34,467 nt of DNA from DASQDT01 sp036380435. Its GTDB lineage: Bacteria; Acidobacteriota; Blastocatellia; Pyrinomonadales; Pyrinomonadaceae. Below the pieces are notes generated by a model, which made no database searches, was not told the DNA's origin, and saw only the letters and a program-made list of their open reading frames with translations. The stretch spans positions 1-34,467 of the forward strand of contig DASVES010000447.1 of the NCBI GenBank assembly GCA_036380435.1. The letters run 5' to 3'. A program made the position numbers and the translations under genes. Shown here piece after piece: positions 33,495-34,467 of this stretch. The stretch's first letter is position 1; each line of letters begins with the position of its first letter.

Positions 33495-33549
33495 AGTTAG
33501 ACGAGGAACGGCCCGGTAGAATAATCACAACGCGGAGCAAAACTGAGTA

Positions 33550-34350
33550 ATGAAACGCCGAATATTTTTCGCCATCCTTTTGATCGCGGCGGCCTGGTTC
33601 GCCGGGCGCCACTTCACGCACCGCCATCAGTCGGCCGAGGCGGCGGGCCGCGACGAAACGCACGAGACCTTCGAGATGCAGCCGGGAGCGCGCGTCGAGG
33701 TACGCGGCATCAACGGCAACGTGAAGGTCGAGACTTCGGCCACGACGACGGCCGAGGTACACGTCGTCCGCACGGCCGACAACGGCTCGGCACTCGCCAA
33801 CCGGCGCATCTCCGTGGAGCAGAATTCGACGGGGCTGGTCGTGCGCGGCGAAAGCCGCGGGGGCGGATGGTGGCGTCGCATCTTCGGCGGGAGCGGACAG
33901 GCGCGTGAAGAGGTGACTCTGCGCGTGCCGCGCCGCGTCAACCTTGAGACACGCGGCATCAACGGTCAGGTCGTGGTTGGCGAGATCGACGGCTCGGTCG
34001 AAGTGAGTGGTGTTAACGGCTCGGTCGAGCTGGGACAGGCGTCCGTTCGCGCCGAGTTGAACGGCGTCAACGGTCAGGTCACGCTGGCGCTGGATCGCGC
34101 CGGCGAGCGCGGCATCGGGATGAGCGGCATCAACGGCGACGTGGAGTTTCGCATCCGCGAGAGCATCAACGCCGATGTCGAAGTCACGGGGCAGAACGGC
34201 GGCGTCACGCTCAACGTGCCCAACGTCACCCGGCAGGAGCGCCCGAACCGCTCGCGCATGAGCGCGCGCTTCGGCTCGGGCGGTGCGCCTGTGCGTCTCT
34301 CGGGCATCAACGGCAACGTCAGATTTCAAACGGCCGCCCCCACCGGCTGA
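33550..34350 (+). CDS. Membrane-anchored DUF4097-like beta-repeat protein
   Basis: The product has 266 residues. The N-terminus KRRIFFAILLIAAAWFAGR is a signal anchor, so the rest lies outside the cytoplasm. The body has seven G-x-N-G turns in register (RGINGNV, RGINGQV, SGVNGSV, NGVNGQV, SGINGDV, TGQNGGV, SGINGNV), the pattern of DUF4097-type right-handed beta-solenoids. A Trp/Gly-rich loop GGGWWRRIFGGSG interrupts near residue 100. The function of the family is unclear, with envelope-associated roles usual. The ATG at 33550 is weakly supported by a GGAG about 13 nt upstream. A strong terminator follows at 34429. Confidence 0.85.
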   Translation: MKRRIFFAILLIAAAWFAGRHFTHRHQSAEAAGRDETHETFEMQPGARVEVRGINGNVKVETSATTTAEVHVVRTADNGSALANRRISVEQNSTGLVVRGESRGGGWWRRIFGGSGQAREEVTLRVPRRVNLETRGINGQVVVGEIDGSVEVSGVNGSVELGQASVRAELNGVNGQVTLALDRAGERGIGMSGINGDVEFRIRESINADVEVTGQNGGVTLNVPNVTRQERPNRSRMSARFGSGGAPVRLSGINGNVRFQTAAPTG

Positions 34351-34428
34351 CACGCCCGGCGCGCGACGGCGACCGTCCAGAAGTTTTCACCCGGCCGCAA
34401 CTGCCTGACCCGTAAGTTGCCTCCAAGT

Positions 34429-34467
34429 ACCAACGGCCCGCGCTGATGAAGCGCGGGCCGTTGGTTT
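34429..34467 (+). terminator. Strong rho-independent terminator at the window edge
   Basis: accaacggcccgcgct (34429-34444) pairs perfectly over 16 bp with 34450-34465 around a 5-nt loop and leads into a T-run cut by the window end. It lies 78 nt after the DUF4097-like gene stop. Confidence 0.88.

Overview
The window is a GC-rich, densely coded chromosomal segment with short spacers, many exported proteins and no tRNA, rRNA, phage or transposase gene that I could find. Gene content points to an Acidobacteriota-like bacterium, possibly Blastocatellia/Pyrinomonadaceae. The supporting traits are a reporter-type sensor kinase with a periplasmic propeller, a serine hydrolase with a TPR tail, and large DUF11-domain surface proteins next to an outer-membrane barrel. 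The taxonomic call is inference from gene content and is moderate at best.

Layout. 1-4630: a truncated DUF6788-like gene (minus), then a HIT protein, an exported alpha/beta hydrolase, a translationally overlapping pair (2Fe-2S ferredoxin-domain protein plus unknown) and a small unknown protein. 4939-9314 (minus): a LuxR-type response regulator followed by a very large propeller sensor histidine kinase. 9892-12226 (minus): an S12 serine hydrolase with TPR tail, and a transglutaminase-like protein. 12645-14766: a small helical protein and ATP-type PEP carboxykinase (pckA). 14909-16104 (minus): two tandem paralogous exported proteins of unknown function. 16491-19717: a soluble GAF-PAS histidine kinase and its sigma54-dependent NtrC-type regulator. 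19723-20199 (minus): a bicistron of two small conserved-looking genes. 20530-31043: a degenerate single-domain receiver followed by four exported proteins built largely from DUF11-type modules, one of them a 1931-residue protein ending in a predicted outer-membrane beta-barrel. 31198-34350: an AI-2E-family membrane protein, pseudouridine-5'-phosphate glycosidase (psuG) and a DUF4097-like anchored beta-repeat protein. A strong terminator closes the window.

The most unusual feature is not a gene. Eleven spacers carry short arrays with an exact 7-nucleotide period, usually as two facing arms that can fold into a hairpin. The unit sequence differs from spacer to spacer (for example AAAGGCA, GGGTAAA, GTGATGA, GTCAGTA, CGTCAAT, GAAATCT) while the period and architecture stay constant. 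The arrays abut or contain stop codons, Shine-Dalgarno regions and start codons. In one case an arm is translated and forms the hydrophobic core of a signal peptide. They resemble in style the heptanucleotide STRR repeats known from filamentous cyanobacteria, but the paired-arm layout with many different units in one 34-kb stretch deserves a genome-wide look.

Functional picture. Two complete two-component systems (one sensing outside the cytoplasm, one cytoplasmic and sigma54-linked) sit beside a cell-surface module (DUF11 proteins plus barrel) and housekeeping enzymes for gluconeogenesis and pseudouridine catabolism. Regulatory links between these parts are inferred only from proximity.
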